Source: Herbaspirillum sp. LeCh32-8
GTDB taxonomy: Bacteria > Pseudomonadota > Gammaproteobacteria > Burkholderiales > Burkholderiaceae_D
Direction of reading: 5' to 3'
Length of the DNA stretch: 64,000 bases
Assembly (NCBI RefSeq): GCF_017814915.1
Contig: NZ_JAGIPZ010000004.1
Coordinates: 1 to 64,000, forward strand
Position 1 is the stretch's first letter. Each line of letters begins with the position of its first letter. Both the position numbers and the translations under genes were made by a program. Under the pieces are notes generated by a model. It had not been told where the DNA came from, did not search any database, and was given only the letters and a program-made list of their open reading frames with translations. This document shows, piece by piece, positions 63,152 to 64,000 of the stretch.

Positions 63152-64000
63152 TCAAGCCGGCGAGGGGCGGCCGGAAAGCAAAGGGTGCAACAGCGCCAGA
63201 GTACGCCCTGACGCGCCCCGGTGCCGATACGCAAAATCGTGGGCGGCGTCGGCCATGCGCTGCGCGTCGGCGGCGTGCGCCAGCAGGGCCGTCCATGCGC
63301 GCATCAGTTCAGCGGAGTCGGCCACGCGCGCGGCGGCGCCTTCCGCCACCGCATCCTGAGTGATGGTCTGAAAATTGAAAGTGTGAGGACCAACCAGCAC
63401 CGGCTTGCCCAGCGCAAACGCCTCGATCAGGTTCTGCCCGCCCAGCGGCAGCAGGCTGCCGCCGATGAAGGCGGCGTCGCATAGGGCATAGTAGGCGAAC
63501 ATCTCGCCCATCGAGTCCCCCAGCACGACATCGACGCCGTCGGCGTCAAACGCGTCCTGCATCCCGGAACGACGACGCAGCGTCAAGCCCTGCGCGCGCA
63601 CCATCTCGGCCACTTCGTCAAACCGCTGCGGGTGGCGCGGCACGATCACCGTCAGCCAATCCACCTTGCCGAGCTTGCCCAGCGCGTCGAGGATCAGTTG
63701 CTCCTCGCCTTCGCGCGTGCTGGCGCACAGCAGCACCTTGCGTTCGCCGAGCGCGCGCTTCCACGCGAGTCCGCGCTCGACCATCTCGGTCGGAGGCTGC
63801 ACGTCGAACTTCAAACTGCCGGTCACCTCCACATGGCGTGCGCCGAAGTCGCGCAGGCGCGCGGCGTCCGCGTCGGACTGGGCGCCGACGACGTCGATCG
63901 CCTCGGCCGCCGGGCGCAGCAGCGATGCAAACCGCTTGCCCCGGCGCAGCGAGCGTGCCGACAGGCGGGCGTTGGCCAGTATCACCGGCACGCCGTGGCG
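63152..64000 (-). CDS. waaA: 3-deoxy-D-manno-octulosonic acid transferase, C-terminal part
   Basis: The window ends inside this gene. The visible 282 residues are the C-terminal part of the Kdo transferase WaaA (KdtA), an inner-membrane-attached GT-B enzyme that joins Kdo to lipid A precursor. Signatures are RHGVPVILANARLSARS at the edge, STREGEEQLILDALGKL, VPRHPQRFDEV and GGSLLPLGGQNLIEAFALGKPV. The start lies beyond 64000; about 140 residues are missing compared with E. coli WaaA (425). Confidence 0.95.
   Translation of the reverse strand, partial: RHGVPVILANARLSARSLRRGKRFASLLRPAAEAIDVVGAQSDADAARLRDFGARHVEVTGSLKFDVQPPTEMVERGLAWKRALGERKVLLCASTREGEEQLILDALGKLGKVDWLTVIVPRHPQRFDEVAEMVRAQGLTLRRRSGMQDAFDADGVDVVLGDSMGEMFAYYALCDAAFIGGSLLPLGGQNLIEAFALGKPVLVGPHTFNFQTITQDAVAEGAAARVADSAELMRAWTALLAHAADAQRMADAAHDFAYRHRGASGRTLALLHPLLSGRPSPA

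Noticed and set aside
1..64000. Mobile elements, prophage, CRISPR or toxin-antitoxin modules
   Set aside because: No transposase, integrase, phage structural gene, Cas gene or recognisable toxin pair was found anywhere in the window. The MazG-like protein at 24418 is a housekeeping pyrophosphohydrolase without a partner.

Overview
The window looks like a chromosomal segment of a high-GC betaproteobacterium of the Oxalobacteraceae, most like Herbaspirillum or a close relative. This rests on gene content and style: an OmpC/GBP-type porin, many LysR and LysE genes, a FapA-domain protein, MCPs without a C-terminal methylation-tether pentapeptide, the run pcm-rhodanese-tolC, and strong use of GC-ending codons. 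It is inference; no database was searched. About 58 protein genes, one tRNA and several regulatory RNA or DNA elements can be supported. No rRNA, CRISPR array, transposase or prophage gene was seen.

Layout. 0-5.6 kb: a LysR regulator behind a repeat-rich operator region, a PBP7-type D,D-endopeptidase, two LysE-type exporters (one divergent from a second LysR gene), a DUF427 protein and a 37-residue membrane peptide. 5.6-10.4 kb: ilvD divergent from a porin, an ABM-domain membrane protein, and the manganese exporter mntP preceded by a yybP-ykoY (manganese) riboswitch. 10.4-20.7 kb: a large unrecognised protein behind a perfect 17-bp hairpin, cytochrome b561, a CDF metal exporter, a FapA/DUF342 protein, a Cys-rich orphan, a LysR/symporter pair with a clear LysR box, a VOC protein, a YafY-type WYL regulator, a DUF2325 protein and a secreted orphan. 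20.7-31.8 kb: a membrane diguanylate cyclase, a SAM methyltransferase with a regulatory domain, a MazG-like pyrophosphohydrolase, lipoproteins, an Aer-like MCP, a 69-residue orphan, a TRIC/YicG channel, a DHH phosphoesterase and a 48-residue Gly-rich lipoprotein.

32.3-36.7 kb is a compact four-gene surface-polysaccharide cluster (flippase, GT2, polymerase-like protein, GT4) with tight or overlapping junctions and base composition that is AT-richer in places. It is followed by arfB, tRNA-Gly(CCC), trmB, a second MCP, recQ, two adjacent uppP paralogues, arsC and a YkgJ-type protein.

45-64 kb is dominated by drug efflux and the cell envelope. A TetR-adaptor-RND pump operon without its own outer-membrane channel is followed by pcm, a rhodanese and tolC, which could supply that channel. 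Then comes a complete AcrR-AcrA-AcrB-OprM type system whose intergenic region holds an operator nearly identical to the E. coli AcrR box. A 938-residue DUF3857/transglutaminase/TPR protein and the C-terminal part of waaA (Kdo transferase) close the window.

The best candidates for under-described biology are the 526-residue orphan with its hairpin, the small orphans (37, 48 and 69 residues), the tandem uppP pair, a hexanucleotide repeat upstream of the methyltransferase, the stand-alone FapA-domain protein with its Cys-rich neighbour, and the large transglutaminase/TPR protein beside waaA. I found no clearly new multi-gene system.
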